A stretch of 64,000 nt of DNA. Source: CAZKBP01 sp964551015. GTDB taxonomy: Bacteria > Bacteroidota > Bacteroidia > Cytophagales > Microscillaceae. Shown here one piece after another: positions 7,198 to 17,500 of the stretch. The position numbers were made by a program, and so were the translations under genes. Each line of letters starts with the position of its first letter. Position 1 is the first letter of the stretch. Where the stretch lies: NCBI GenBank assembly GCA_964551015.1, contig CAZKBP010000005.1, forward strand, positions 1-64,000, in the 5' to 3' direction. The notes below the pieces were generated by a model. The model was not told the DNA's origin. It saw only the letters and a list, made by a program, of their open reading frames with translations, and did no database searches.

Positions 7198-8949
7198 TTA
7201 ATATCGCCAACTCTTCAGATCTGCTCCTTCGGGAGCAAGTTTTTCCATAATTTTAACAGCCTTGGGAATAAACATCTGGTTGTAGCGCAACCTAGAAATG
7301 GCATTAGGCAGGTCAGGATCACCGTTCCAGCAGTGTTCATCGCCATCACCATAGGCTACTTCTCCGTCGTAGTAAGGGTCTTTGGTATTTTCTAAAAACT
7401 CCTCAGTCAGTTTGACGGCATTATTGAGATAATAATTATCCATATCGCCACAATAGATGTGAATTTTACTTTTGAGGCTCGGACCCAGTTCGTTCCAATT
7501 GCTCTCCATTAGGTAGCGTAAGTCATAGTTTTCTTTCCAGTGCTCGGCCACTTGGTGGTCAATTTCCCCACTCAATTTATCCCAAATTGGTACAGGATAG
7601 CCATCTTCTCCTACGGGTGAGTACACAGCTTGCCAGATGTCCCATTGCGCTCCCGAGCGGCTTTTGGTTCCCAGAGCGAGTTCTCGATAATTCATGTCCT
7701 GTAAGGTACTGCTAATGTGCCCTTTGCCATCTCGATGTCCGGGGCGATGCGTTTGCTTGAAAGGACTCTCTAGGAAATAAGCATTTTGATCCTCATAAAT
7801 ATTAACAACCGTGTAGGCACGAAAATCAATCGGATCAGGGCAAGCGGCAAAGCATCCGCCGTACTCATCGGGGTAGAGTACTTGCGCCGCCAGTGCCTCC
7901 CAGCCTCCTGTGGAGCCACCGTAGAGAAATCTGGCCCAGCCTTCACCGATGCCTCGGAATTTTTCTTCTATGAAAGGAATCAATTCGTAAGTAATGGCAT
8001 CCCCGTAAGGGCCTAAGTTTTCTGAATTTACTGCGTAAGAATCATCATAATAAGGATTGGCGTGTTGAATCTCAATCACCAGCATTCGGGGAAAATCGGG
8101 ACCCGTCCAAGTTTGGTAGAAGTCGTAAGCCTCTTGTTGCTCAATTTTATTATAACCTTCCAGATCAAAACGTTCGCTGTAAGTCGGCTCCAAATCGGGG
8201 TCGGGTGGTGTTTCGCGAAAGCCTCCAAACTCCGAGGGAAAGTGCCCATGAAAGACACAGAGGGGATAACGCGCTTCGGGATGCTCCTCAAAACCTTCGG
8301 GCAAAAGCACCCAAGCCCCTAAATACATATCCCTACCCCAAAAATCGCTTAGCTTTTGGCTGCGCATTTTTACATATTTGATGTATTGGGTTTCCTTAGT
8401 TTTAGGATCGGGGAGGGGAGGATTTTCCTGATCCATGGTGATCTCGATTACTTGATCTGCCTTCGGGTCAATGGCTATTTTCAAGGGTTTGCTGTAGAGA
8501 TTGCCGGGAGCATTGCGCCATTGCTGGCCTTCGCCTCTGTCCATCGGGAGCTTGACCGTGTGGCCGTCGCTTCGTTTAAAGGTTTCGTAGCGGTGGAGGA
8601 GAGCTTGCACATAATACTCACCAGGTGGAATCTGAGTAATACTCCGCAAGGGATAGCCAAAGGCGGAAGAATCTAGGATTTGTGGTTCTTGGGGTTTCAT
8701 ATTTTCCACATCCATCCCAAACAGGAGCTGAGAATCAGGGCCATCTTTAACTTGATAGCGAGGCTCGACTTGATTGTTTTGTGCAATAAAGAGCATCAAT
8801 CTGCCATCCAGTGGCTTCGCACTCCGAGCTTTGGGGAAAGAAATGGCAAAGCGGAGTGGAGGCTCTTGGGCGAGCCCAAGTTGATAAACGAATGACAGGA
8901 GTAGTAAGAAAATGAAAAAGGAGACGCGTTTGGTGTAAGCTTGATGCAT
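7198..8949 (-). CDS. Secreted esterase-type alpha/beta hydrolase
   Basis: The frame opens at 9000, but the Met codon at 8947-8949 directly precedes a convincing signal peptide (basic QAYTKR, then a leucine-rich core ending LGLAQ), giving 583 residues. The nucleophile elbow is GGSTGG, Ser346 in this numbering, and the family fits the putative esterase (Esterase D/enterochelin esterase-like, PF00756) group. A likely acid is in CGDMDN, and the His is in GDGDEHCWNGD near the C-terminus. The protein should be periplasmic or surface-exposed. It follows the glucanase genes on the same strand but is separated from them by a terminator at 9025-9049, so it is probably its own transcript. It may deacylate glycans, but this is inferred only from position. 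Confidence 0.72.
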   Translation of the reverse strand: MHQAYTKRVSFFIFLLLLSFVYQLGLAQEPPLRFAISFPKARSAKPLDGRLMLFIAQNNQVEPRYQVKDGPDSQLLFGMDVENMKPQEPQILDSSAFGYPLRSITQIPPGEYYVQALLHRYETFKRSDGHTVKLPMDRGEGQQWRNAPGNLYSKPLKIAIDPKADQVIEITMDQENPPLPDPKTKETQYIKYVKMRSQKLSDFWGRDMYLGAWVLLPEGFEEHPEARYPLCVFHGHFPSEFGGFRETPPDPDLEPTYSERFDLEGYNKIEQQEAYDFYQTWTGPDFPRMLVIEIQHANPYYDDSYAVNSENLGPYGDAITYELIPFIEEKFRGIGEGWARFLYGGSTGGWEALAAQVLYPDEYGGCFAACPDPIDFRAYTVVNIYEDQNAYFLESPFKQTHRPGHRDGKGHISSTLQDMNYRELALGTKSRSGAQWDIWQAVYSPVGEDGYPVPIWDKLSGEIDHQVAEHWKENYDLRYLMESNWNELGPSLKSKIHIYCGDMDNYYLNNAVKLTEEFLENTKDPYYDGEVAYGDGDEHCWNGDPDLPNAISRLRYNQMFIPKAVKIMEKLAPEGADLKSWRY

Positions 8950-9024
8950 AAAGAAAGTAGTTTTGACCAAAATGGTGCGAATGAGTATTTTTTTTGGCAA
9001 ATTACGTATACTTTAGAATAAAAA

Positions 9025-9049
9025 AACCATCCCGAACTTCGGGACGGTT
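9025..9049 (-). terminator. Rho-independent terminator after the GH16/Calx-beta gene
   Basis: A 12-bp inverted repeat (9025-9036 and 9038-9049, one G-U pair) built on cccgaa/ttcggg is followed on the minus strand by seven T residues. It lies about 23 bp past the stop of the GH16 gene at 9072 and ahead of the esterase gene, ending the glucanase transcript. Confidence 0.85.
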
Positions 9050-9071
9050 TTTCGTTTGCAAAACCATTTGC

Positions 9072-10265
9072 TTATTGAAAAATCCGAATATAATCTACGA
9101 TCATCCTTTGCGGAAAGACCGTAGAGGCATCGGGGTTGCCGGGCCAATTCCCACCTACCGCTACATTAAAGATGAAGAAAAAGGAATTTCGGAATTCACT
9201 TAGCTCCGCGGGTGTGATATCGATTTCGTGGTATTGCACATCGTTTAAAAGCCATACGATTTTTTGACTATCCCAAATAATGGAGAAAACGTGGAACTCG
9301 TCCGAGAAATCACCTGAGGGTAAAGTAGTACTGCCTCCGAAATTGGCATTGTTGCCGTTGTCATCCCAGTGTACAGTACCGTGAACCGTGCTGGGTTCGC
9401 TACCAATAATTTCCATAATATCAATTTCTCCACAAGAAGGCCAGCCCACCTGATCTATATTATCACCTAGCATCCAGAGGGCAGGCCAAATTCCTTTTCC
9501 TTTGGGTAGCACAGCTCGGATATCCACGCGTCCATACTGGAAACTTTGCTTACCCTGAGTGATGATCCGAGAAGAGGTGTAATTGTTATTCTCCACGGTT
9601 TCTTCTCGAGCTTCAATGACAAGGTATTCACCATCTACCAGCGAGGTATTCTCAGGCTGATAGTACTCCAATTCGTTATTTCCCCAGCCACAAAGACTCG
9701 GGCAGCCATTACCGATTTCGTGTGTCCAATCATCGCTGAGCGTAGCCGTCTGAAATTCATCAGCCCAAACCAAGTCCAGACCATCGTAGCTGGTAGGGGT
9801 TGTGTAGCCCGTGGTGGGAATCTGGAAGCTAGAACCTTGGGCATCGTCGTTAATCAGGGTGGCTACGCCACGGTCATTTTGTAGGACAGCGTTCACCGGA
9901 TTACTGAGAAGGATGCTAAAGGTTTCATCCTGTTCAAATTCATTATCTCCTAATAAGTTGATGACAATGTCTTTCTGGTTTTCGTTGGCAGCAAAGGTTA
10001 ATTGCCCGTTGGTAACTCCTTCGTAATCAACACCCGCTTCGGCAGAGCCATCTACCGTGCGATAATCTACGGAGACATTACCGGGATTATTGCCACTCAA
10101 CGTAACCGTAAAAGTAACAGTTTGTGCCCCATTGCCTTCGTCTACTTGGACGTCGCTGATGGATAGTTGAGTAGGTTGCACTGAGCCACCATCGTCTCCA
10201 CTGTCTTCGCTACAAGCCCAAAGCAAAAGGGGCAGGAATAGATACAATTTTTTGAATAGTTTCAT
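9072..10265 (-). CDS. GH16 endo-beta-1,3-glucanase (laminarinase) lipoprotein with Calx-beta domain
   Basis: An upstream in-frame start exists at 10331, but Met at 10263-10265 precedes a lipoprotein signal with lipobox LLWAC (Cys18), giving 397 residues. Residues about 33-140 are a Calx-beta domain (VDEGNGAQTVTFTVTL, DYRTVDGSA, FEQDETFSILLSNP). The GH16 domain follows: LVWADEF, GNGCPSLCGWGNNELEYY, the catalytic GEIDIMEIIG with nucleophile Glu280 and acid/base Glu285, and a closing VDYIRIFQ. The sequence is typical of bacterial laminarinases that cut beta-1,3-glucans. Anchored to the membrane, probably at the cell surface. It lies just downstream of a second GH16 gene in the SusC/SusD locus and is followed by a clear terminator. 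Confidence 0.92.
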   Translation of the reverse strand: MKLFKKLYLFLPLLLWACSEDSGDDGGSVQPTQLSISDVQVDEGNGAQTVTFTVTLSGNNPGNVSVDYRTVDGSAEAGVDYEGVTNGQLTFAANENQKDIVINLLGDNEFEQDETFSILLSNPVNAVLQNDRGVATLINDDAQGSSFQIPTTGYTTPTSYDGLDLVWADEFQTATLSDDWTHEIGNGCPSLCGWGNNELEYYQPENTSLVDGEYLVIEAREETVENNNYTSSRIITQGKQSFQYGRVDIRAVLPKGKGIWPALWMLGDNIDQVGWPSCGEIDIMEIIGSEPSTVHGTVHWDDNGNNANFGGSTTLPSGDFSDEFHVFSIIWDSQKIVWLLNDVQYHEIDITPAELSEFRNSFFFIFNVAVGGNWPGNPDASTVFPQRMIVDYIRIFQ

Positions 10266-10379
10266 TTTGAAATGGTTTTGACTTGAAATTTGATAAAATG
10301 TATATAAACTAAATTTTAGCGTTCCATCCATCAGATGGCGGATGAATCTTGAAATAGCCTATTGATGAAATACGCTAAA

Positions 10380-11189
10380 TCACTCGAAAGCATAAACTCG
10401 TACGTAGTCTACCTCCATTTGGGAGGGAAGGACACTGGGTTCAATTCCCATCGCTCCACCCCAATTTCCTCCGTAGGCGATATTAAGAATCAAATAGAAT
10501 TCTTGGTCAAAGGGCCAGGATACAAAACCTTTGCCTTCGTCGTGGTGCGTGTAATAGTGCTGATCGTCAATATAAACGCGGTATTCATTCTCTTCCCATT
10601 CTAGTGTGTACACGTGGAAGTTTTCATCAGCATCAGGTAGAAAATGACTGGCTTTTCTGGGATTCGCAGCATGATGATCCAGGGTATGGGTAGCCGTTAC
10701 GACGGTATCAGGGTCGTATCCTACATTTTCCATAATATCAATTTCACCACTGCGTGGCCAGTTGCCGTAGTGGCTCTCTACAGGCATCATCCAGATCGCT
10801 GACCATACGCCTTTTCCTTGGGGTAATTTGGCCTTGATCTCAAAACGTCCGTAACGCCAATGCCCTTTTCCTTTGGTAACCAAGCGAGCGGAGGTATAAT
10901 CTTTTGTCCCCATTTTCTCTTGGTGCAACTCGATGGTGAGCTTACCGTCTGCTACACGCGCATTCTTGGCTCTTTCCTTAGTATAATATTGTAACTCGTT
11001 ATTTCCCCAGCCACAAAGATCGGGGCAACCATCACCTACATCGTAAGACCATTTTTCGGGATCAGGTAAGCCTTCGTAATCAAACTCATCCGCCCAAACA
11101 AGGGTAAGGTTTTTCTCTTCATTTTCCGGGATGATTGCTTGCCAAGGCATTTGGAGAAGTATCCAATAAGAGAAAAAGAGTAAAATCAT
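10380..11189 (-). CDS. GH16 endo-beta-1,3-glucanase (laminarinase)
   Basis: The frame opens at 11255, but those first codons overlap a terminator hairpin. The Met at 11187-11189 starts a hydrophobic signal segment (ILLFFSYWILLQ), giving 269 residues, almost exactly one GH16 catalytic domain. Visible are LVWADEF, GDGCPDLCGWGNNELQYY, the catalytic GEIDIMENVG with Glu149 and Glu154, and a closing VDYVRVYAFE. No accessory domain and no lipobox cysteine are present, so the protein is probably periplasmic or released, unlike its lipoprotein neighbour. It is clearly related to the GH16 domain at 9072-10265, so the pair likely arose by duplication and could act on the same glucan at different stages. 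Confidence 0.92.
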   Translation of the reverse strand: MILLFFSYWILLQMPWQAIIPENEEKNLTLVWADEFDYEGLPDPEKWSYDVGDGCPDLCGWGNNELQYYTKERAKNARVADGKLTIELHQEKMGTKDYTSARLVTKGKGHWRYGRFEIKAKLPQGKGVWSAIWMMPVESHYGNWPRSGEIDIMENVGYDPDTVVTATHTLDHHAANPRKASHFLPDADENFHVYTLEWEENEYRVYIDDQHYYTHHDEGKGFVSWPFDQEFYLILNIAYGGNWGGAMGIEPSVLPSQMEVDYVRVYAFE

Positions 11190-11215
11190 TTTTAAAAAAA
11201 GATTTAGAGTTAAAA

Positions 11216-11250
11216 AAGAGCAAATGAAGCTCTTTGCTTCATCTGCTCTT
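11216..11250 (-). terminator. Hairpin terminator between the PKD lipoprotein gene and the GH16 gene
   Basis: Arms 11216-11229 and 11237-11250 (14 bp, one mismatch, built on aagagc and gctctt) enclose a 7-nt loop and are followed on the minus strand by a T run. It lies 10 bp after the PKD gene stop and 27 bp before the GH16 start, so it would attenuate read-through from susC/susD into the glucanases. Confidence 0.75.
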
Positions 11251-11259
11251 GTCAAGACC

Positions 11260-12921
11260 CTAGGGTTGAGCTTCTAGGGTGAAGTTCCACCAAGCACCAC
11301 CCACATCGATTCCAATTTGGATCGTTTCAGTAACTCCATCGTTGCTATAGGAAAGCACTTGATAAGTAGAGGTGTAGGACTCCGTCGGTACGGCGGCAAA
11401 CTCGCCCCCGTCGTAGGCTTTTTGCAGCCCGATGAAAGCTCCCAGTCCACTAAGTTGAATAGTAGCTCGTTGCTCTCCCGCGGCCTCGGTGAAAGTGTAG
11501 CTGTGCGTACCCGACTCCCAAATTGCTGCGGGCGTACCATCCAACACGGAGATATCTTCACAACCATCCGGAAGGCCAAGCCCCATGTATCCTTCTACCC
11601 AAAGATCACCATTGGCATTGTAAATAAAATCGCCATCGGCATTGAAGGTATATTCGTCATTCCAAACACAAGGGCGCTGGGTCTCATCGGTGCTGAAAAA
11701 ATCTAGAGCGCCAGGGCCAGGACCTACTCCATAGTTACCAGGCCCGGTTTTGAGCTTCCAAGTTTTGGAAGAACCTCCGGTAAGCGCTTCTAGGTTGAAG
11801 ACTCCCGTGGCAATGGTTACGGGCTGAGTAGTCGTCGTCTGACCGTTGTCATTGTTAGCCGTCAGGGTTACTTCATAAACACCATCACTGGCGTAGGTAT
11901 GTACAGGGTTTTCGTCGGTAGAAGTATTGCCGTCTCCAAAATCCCAAGTATAAGAATCAGCCAAAGCGGAAGTATTGGTAAAAGTCGCTGTGCGTTCCTC
12001 TACGCTTACCGTGAAATTCGCAACAGGAGGACTCGGTACAGCCGCATCTTCGGGAATGAGGCGGTGATACCAAGCTAAATCAGGGTTCTTTGAATCCAAG
12101 AAGCGGATAAACATCTCGTTTTCAGAGAGTGTAAGTACATCATATTCAGAAACTCCTGTGTAGAAACCGATAAACGCACCACCCGTGAGCGTTAATTTCA
12201 TGGAGCCATCGGCACTTTCTATTAGCTGCCAGCTTACATCATTTGACCCTGAGAAAGGAGATACTCTTTGGTCTTCACCCGTGGTTCCTCCGATATCACC
12301 AGCGTGGAGACCGTTGACAAAAATATCGCCATTGGTTTCCCAGCCAAATTCAAATTCATTCAAATTAAAAGTAAAGCGATCATCGTACAAACCTTGATTG
12401 GCTTTGTCCAAGGGAGGTGCTTGCCAGAATTCAGGAAAGAAAGAGGTAACAGGACCTACGCCCATGTGTCCAGCATTGGTTGAATCAATGATCCAAGTTT
12501 TACCTTCGGCATTGGCGGCACCACCAGTCAAGGCATTGAAAGCAGGCGTTTCTAACATTGCGAAATTGGTTTCAGCAATCGTAAGCACTTGCGAGCTAGA
12601 AGCTTGTCCACCGGCTGTAAACACGGTTAATTCTACGATATATTCTCCTTCTAGAGGATAAGCCGCACTGACTTCATTGCCTTCTCCTTCGGAGCCATTG
12701 CCAAAATCCCACTTGAAGATAAAGCTACCCTCGGAAGTATTGCTGAAGTGAATAATGTTGGGATTATCCGCATCGGGCGTGAAGGTAAAGGTCACGTCCG
12801 AAGAGGTGGGAGCAGCGGCCAAGTCAGGGCCTTCGTCCACACTAGGGTCGCAGGAGGCTAAGAACAAGCTCGTGCACAGCCCTAAAATGTATAAATAGAT
12901 TTTATTGGTATTCATTGTCAT
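11260..12921 (-). CDS. PKD-domain surface glycan-binding lipoprotein
   Basis: 553 residues. The signal peptide ends in lipobox LASC (Cys24; a second Met at residue 3 could also start). Two PKD domains are recognisable: one around 38-118 (FKWDFGNGSEGEG) and one around 295-372 (YTWDFGDGNTSTDENPVHTY). After each comes a similar unit containing TGGxxKTW-like and GVGPG motifs, a conserved pattern in SusD-adjacent surface binding proteins. It follows susD by 24 bp in the same operon, the usual place for a surface glycan-binding protein (SusE/F-like). It probably binds laminarin-type glucan at the cell surface, which is an inference from the neighbouring GH16 genes. Confidence 0.82.
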   Translation of the reverse strand: MTMNTNKIYLYILGLCTSLFLASCDPSVDEGPDLAAAPTSSDVTFTFTPDADNPNIIHFSNTSEGSFIFKWDFGNGSEGEGNEVSAAYPLEGEYIVELTVFTAGGQASSSQVLTIAETNFAMLETPAFNALTGGAANAEGKTWIIDSTNAGHMGVGPVTSFFPEFWQAPPLDKANQGLYDDRFTFNLNEFEFGWETNGDIFVNGLHAGDIGGTTGEDQRVSPFSGSNDVSWQLIESADGSMKLTLTGGAFIGFYTGVSEYDVLTLSENEMFIRFLDSKNPDLAWYHRLIPEDAAVPSPPVANFTVSVEERTATFTNTSALADSYTWDFGDGNTSTDENPVHTYASDGVYEVTLTANNDNGQTTTTQPVTIATGVFNLEALTGGSSKTWKLKTGPGNYGVGPGPGALDFFSTDETQRPCVWNDEYTFNADGDFIYNANGDLWVEGYMGLGLPDGCEDISVLDGTPAAIWESGTHSYTFTEAAGEQRATIQLSGLGAFIGLQKAYDGGEFAAVPTESYTSTYQVLSYSNDGVTETIQIGIDVGGAWWNFTLEAQP

Positions 12922-12945
12922 TAAGTTTTTAAAGGTTTTGATAAA

Positions 12946-14511
12946 TTAATAACCAGCATTTTGCTGATATACGCCACCAGAAAGGTCAATCTCTGACTGT
13001 GGAATCGGGAAGAAACCAAGAGTGGCCGGATTAAAGCTTACATTAAAGTCTAGCTGATCTCCTTGGTACAAATCGCCTCGCTCATTGGTGATGCTGATGG
13101 CTTGATTAGCTACATTCACGCCCTGGCGGAGTAAATCCCAGTAGCGATGACCTTCAAGAGCCAACTCCACACGGCGCTCTTGCATAATATTTTCTGGAGT
13201 AGCAGGAACCGAGGCTAGTCCAACACGAGCACGCACTTGATCTAGATATTGCTGGGCATTGGCACTTCCTAATTCTGCCGCCATCAATAATACATCCGAA
13301 AAGCGAATCACACGGTAATTATTACCCCAGTTGAGCTCGAGTTGGCCTTCGGCACGGACGTATTCCTTGGAAGTCGTATATTTCTGACTGAAATAGCCTG
13401 TATGTTGAAAGCCAATATTGAGTCCACCATTTAGTTCCGTTTCCATCAGGATGGTGGCATCACGGCGAGGGTCATTTTCCTCGAAGGCATCATACAAATC
13501 CTGCGTAACGGGTGCAAAGCTCCAGCCGGCTTCGTAGTCTTCGACGTCAGGGTTTTGAATACGGGGCCCTTGCATCTGGGCGGCCATATTGCCTTCTCCT
13601 CCTTGAATAAAACCCCAGTCAAACCAAGTACGAGCATCGGAGTAAGAGATTTCAAAGACAGATTCGTTGCTAAATTCAAAATCACGCTTGAAGTTATCTT
13701 CAAAGTTAGCAAGTAAGCCAAAACCACCGTTAGCAATAACGTCTTCCAACTCGGCAAGGGCATAGGCTTGATCTACCATTACGCTTCCCGCGTCCATACC
13801 ACCTCCGTACACACCATTGACATACAAAAGAGCACGACCTAGTAGAGATTTGGCAGCCCATTTGCTTACTCGCCCTGCTTCACTGGTAGGAACCGATTCG
13901 GGTAAATCAGCTGCGGCTTCTACCAAATCTTTAGCAATCTGATCGTAGACCTCCTGAGGAGAGGCTTGTGGCTGATCCAATTCTTCTGGTGAAAGCGTTT
14001 CCAAAATCAAAGGCACATTTTCGAACAAGCGCAACAAGTCAAAGTAAGCATAAGCGCGGACAAACTTGGCTTCGGCCTTGGCGCGTGATGTAAACTCTGG
14101 GGACGCGTCAATTCCCTCGATTCTTTCCAAGAATATATTAGCTCGGAAGATACAAACATAGTACTTACGCCAGAGTCCTCTTACCTGAGGGTTGGTTGTC
14201 AGTATTCTATGTTGATCCATATCCACGATAGGGGGTACATCCGTTCGGCTAGCACCTCCGGCATAGCTATCATCGGAGAGAATATCAGTAATCATGGGTA
14301 AAGGCTGAAAGCCCTCTTGAGCGGTAGTATTCCAGCCCATCGCATCATAAATCGCTATCAAGGCTTCGGCTGCGTCAGATTCAGTTTGGTAGAAATTATC
14401 TATCACCCGTTGATCCTGAGGGGGGCGATCTAGAAACTCATCGCCACAAGAAGACAGACCAGCTACTAACAAAGTAGCCAAGAAATAAGATTTTATTTGA
14501 TTTAATTTCAT
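12946..14511 (-). CDS. SusD/RagB-family glycan-binding outer-membrane lipoprotein
   Basis: 521 residues. The lipoprotein signal ends LSSC with Cys22, followed by GDEFLDRPPQD, the standard SusD beginning. The alpha-helical TPR-like core contains RGLWRKYYVCIFRANIFLERI and AEAKFVRAYAYFDLLRLFENVPL. The C-terminus carries ERRVELALEGHRYWDLLRQG and a terminal FFPIPQSEIDLSGGVYQQNAGY, all hallmark SusD segments. It caps the SusC transporter and binds oligosaccharide at the cell surface. The gene starts 18 bp after the susC stop, so the two are translated from the same message. Substrate (beta-1,3-glucan) is inferred from the linked GH16 genes. Confidence 0.95.
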   Translation of the reverse strand: MKLNQIKSYFLATLLVAGLSSCGDEFLDRPPQDQRVIDNFYQTESDAAEALIAIYDAMGWNTTAQEGFQPLPMITDILSDDSYAGGASRTDVPPIVDMDQHRILTTNPQVRGLWRKYYVCIFRANIFLERIEGIDASPEFTSRAKAEAKFVRAYAYFDLLRLFENVPLILETLSPEELDQPQASPQEVYDQIAKDLVEAAADLPESVPTSEAGRVSKWAAKSLLGRALLYVNGVYGGGMDAGSVMVDQAYALAELEDVIANGGFGLLANFEDNFKRDFEFSNESVFEISYSDARTWFDWGFIQGGEGNMAAQMQGPRIQNPDVEDYEAGWSFAPVTQDLYDAFEENDPRRDATILMETELNGGLNIGFQHTGYFSQKYTTSKEYVRAEGQLELNWGNNYRVIRFSDVLLMAAELGSANAQQYLDQVRARVGLASVPATPENIMQERRVELALEGHRYWDLLRQGVNVANQAISITNERGDLYQGDQLDFNVSFNPATLGFFPIPQSEIDLSGGVYQQNAGY

Positions 14512-14529
14512 CGTTTTAGTTGGTTAATT

Positions 14530-17500
14530 TTAGAAGGTCAGGTTTACACCAAATCGATAGGAACGAGCCTGCGGATAAACACCACGGTCAATGCCGGAGG
14601 CCAAAGGCCCACCTCCAACTTCTGGCTCATAACCACTGTAATTAGTAATAGTGAAGACATTGAAGGCTGCTACGTATACTCTGAATCTTTCTACATTCAG
14701 GAACTCCAAAGCTTTTTGGGGTAGGCTATAACCCAACTGAATATCTTTAAGTCTTAGGTAGTCTGCATCCTCGATGTAGAAATCCGAAATGCGAGAAAAG
14801 TTACCATTACGATCGTCTACGACGAATCGAGGAATGCTATTAGAAGTACCTGGCCCAGTCCAGCGATTAAGAAACTCGGCGGGGGCATTAGAGAAAATCA
14901 AATCGTGGCGACGAGTTCCATTGAAGACTTGATGCCCGAGTGCTCCTTGGAAGAAAATATTCAGATCAAAGCCTTTGTACTCAGCACTGAAGTTGGCTCC
15001 CAACGTCCAATCCGGAAAAGGATTTCCAATGTTGGTACGATCCCCGTCATCGTTAATTCTACCGTCGCCATTTACATCTACAAAACGGATATCACCGGGT
15101 TCGGCATTAGGTTGTAAGAGTTCTCCATCAGCGTTTACGTAGCTTTCCACCTCGGCTGCCGTCTGGAAGAGACCATCGGTTTGAAAACCCCAGAAGTAAC
15201 CAATAGGCTCCCCTTCCTGTCCGCGTGTTACGGTACCGTAGGTGGAAAAACCAACGCCAGGAATGAAGCCGCGTCCGTTGTCAATTCTTACAAACTCATT
15301 TTTGTTGTAAGCAAAGTTTGCCGTAGCACTGAATTTAAAATCTTGGATTGCCTTGCGATAAGTGATAGCGACTTCTACTCCTCGGTTCTCAACATCGCCT
15401 GCATTCTGGAAAGGCTCATCCGTTCCTGCCACCAAGAGGAGCGGTGGTACTAGGAGCAAACCTCTGGTTTTCTTGATGTAATAGTCTGCTGTTAGTGAGA
15501 GCTGTCCTTGCAAGAAAGTCGCGTCTACTCCAATATCGGTTTGCTCAGATGTCTCCCATTCCAAGTCTGGGTTGGGTAATCGGGCAGGCACCGCTCCACT
15601 GGTAAAGACATCGCTATTTCCAAAGCTATAGCCAGCACCAATAGCGATGGGTGCCCCAAAGGCATAGTTCGGTATCTGTTGGTTACCATTCTGACCCCAA
15701 GAGACTCGTAGTTTCAACAAGTCGAGGAAGGTGACATTACTCAAGAAAGCCTCCTCAGAAAGTACCCATCCGGCTGATACCGTGGGGAAATATGCGAATT
15801 GATTGTTTTCCCCAAACCGAGAAGAACCATCTGCCCGGAAGATAAAAGAAAATAAATAACGATTTTGGTAGTCGTAATTTACTCGACCAAAGTAAGAGAG
15901 TAGAGAATTTTCAGAAGCCCCTCCGAAAATAGTAGCGGACTCTTCGTTGGTCGTAGCATTGATAAAAGCATTATTAAAATCGTCGAACACCAAACCGGAT
16001 CGGCCTCCTCCAACGTCCTCAAAGGTTTCTTCCAAAACTGTATTTCCAAGGAGAACAGTGAAGTTATGATCTCCAAAAGACTTTTGATAAGTCAAAGTAG
16101 ACTCCCAAATCCAGTTAAAGGCTCGGAAGACACTTTTGTCTACACGAGATTCTTGACTTCGTTGCGCGGCATTTAAGAAGAAGACGGGGCGGAAGTTTTC
16201 GTTAGTTCCGTAGGCCATATCAATTCCGAAGCTGGTGCGTAGTTTTAATCCATCGATGATCTCATACTCACCAAAGAAATTCCCCACGATTTTATCCAAG
16301 CCAAAGCGTTGGTTGGTCACTTCTAGTCTTGCCAAGGGATTGACAATCTCCTGAGTAACAAAAGGGGAAATACCATAGACATTACCGTTGCCGTCGGTTA
16401 CAGCATCCGGATCATAGGTAGCAAGAGCATCCGGATCTGTCTCAAAGACGGGGGTAATAGGATCCATGTTCAGTGCTCCAATCAAAGGCCCTGAGAACTC
16501 GTTATTCCCATCGATACCGCGAGGTTCTAATCGAGAATAGGTCAAGTTCTGCCCGAAAGTAAAGCGTTTACTCACTTGGTGGGTAGAGTTGATACGAGCG
16601 GTGATGCGCTCAAATTCTGACTTATCATCTCCGCCGATGATTCCTTCTTGGTAGAAATAACCCAAAGAAGCAGCATAAGTGGATTTATCATTTCCCCCCG
16701 TAATGGTGAGCTGATGATTCGTAATGGGGGCGTTATCGTTAAAAATTTCTTCCTGCCAATCTGTACCTTCCCCGAAAGCACGAGGGTCGTCAAAAGGCAA
16801 AGTCCGACCCGAAGCCGCGTGCGCTTCGTTCCACAGAAGCGCATATTCTTGCGCGTTGAGTAAATCTAGTTTGCGCCAAGGATTTTGAAAACCCACATAA
16901 CCATCGTAACTCACTTGTGCTTTACCTTTTTTACCTGACTTGGTAGTAATAATGACAACTCCATTGGCAGCTCGAGTTCCATAAATTCCCGCGGTAGCGT
17001 CTTTCAAAATATCAATAGATTCAATGTCGTTTGGATTCAAATAATCAATTCCACCAAGTTGCTGGATACCATCTACGATGTAGAGTGGGCCCGCGAATCC
17101 GTTGGTACCTGCTCCACGGATAATCACGCTGGGGGCGGCACCAGGTTGACCGTTGGTACTGGCAACCGATACTCCAGGTACTCGTCCTTGCAGTGCTTGG
17201 TCTACACTTAGAATGGGTGTTTGAGTAATTTCTTCTGAACCGACCCGATTGACGGCTCCGGTTACGACTTTCTTTTTCTGTTCGCCATAACCAACCACGA
17301 CGATCTCTTCCAGTCCGGCGATGTCTTCGGCCAGGGTGATGCTAAACTGAGTCTGATTACCAATCAGCACTTCTTGTCTCTTGAAGCCAATAGAAGAGAA
17401 AACAAGGGTAGTCACGTCTCCGGGAAGGGTGAGTGAAAAGTTCCCCTCTAGGTCGGTAATGGTACCCACGGTGGTGCCTTTGGCCTGCACGGTTACGCCG

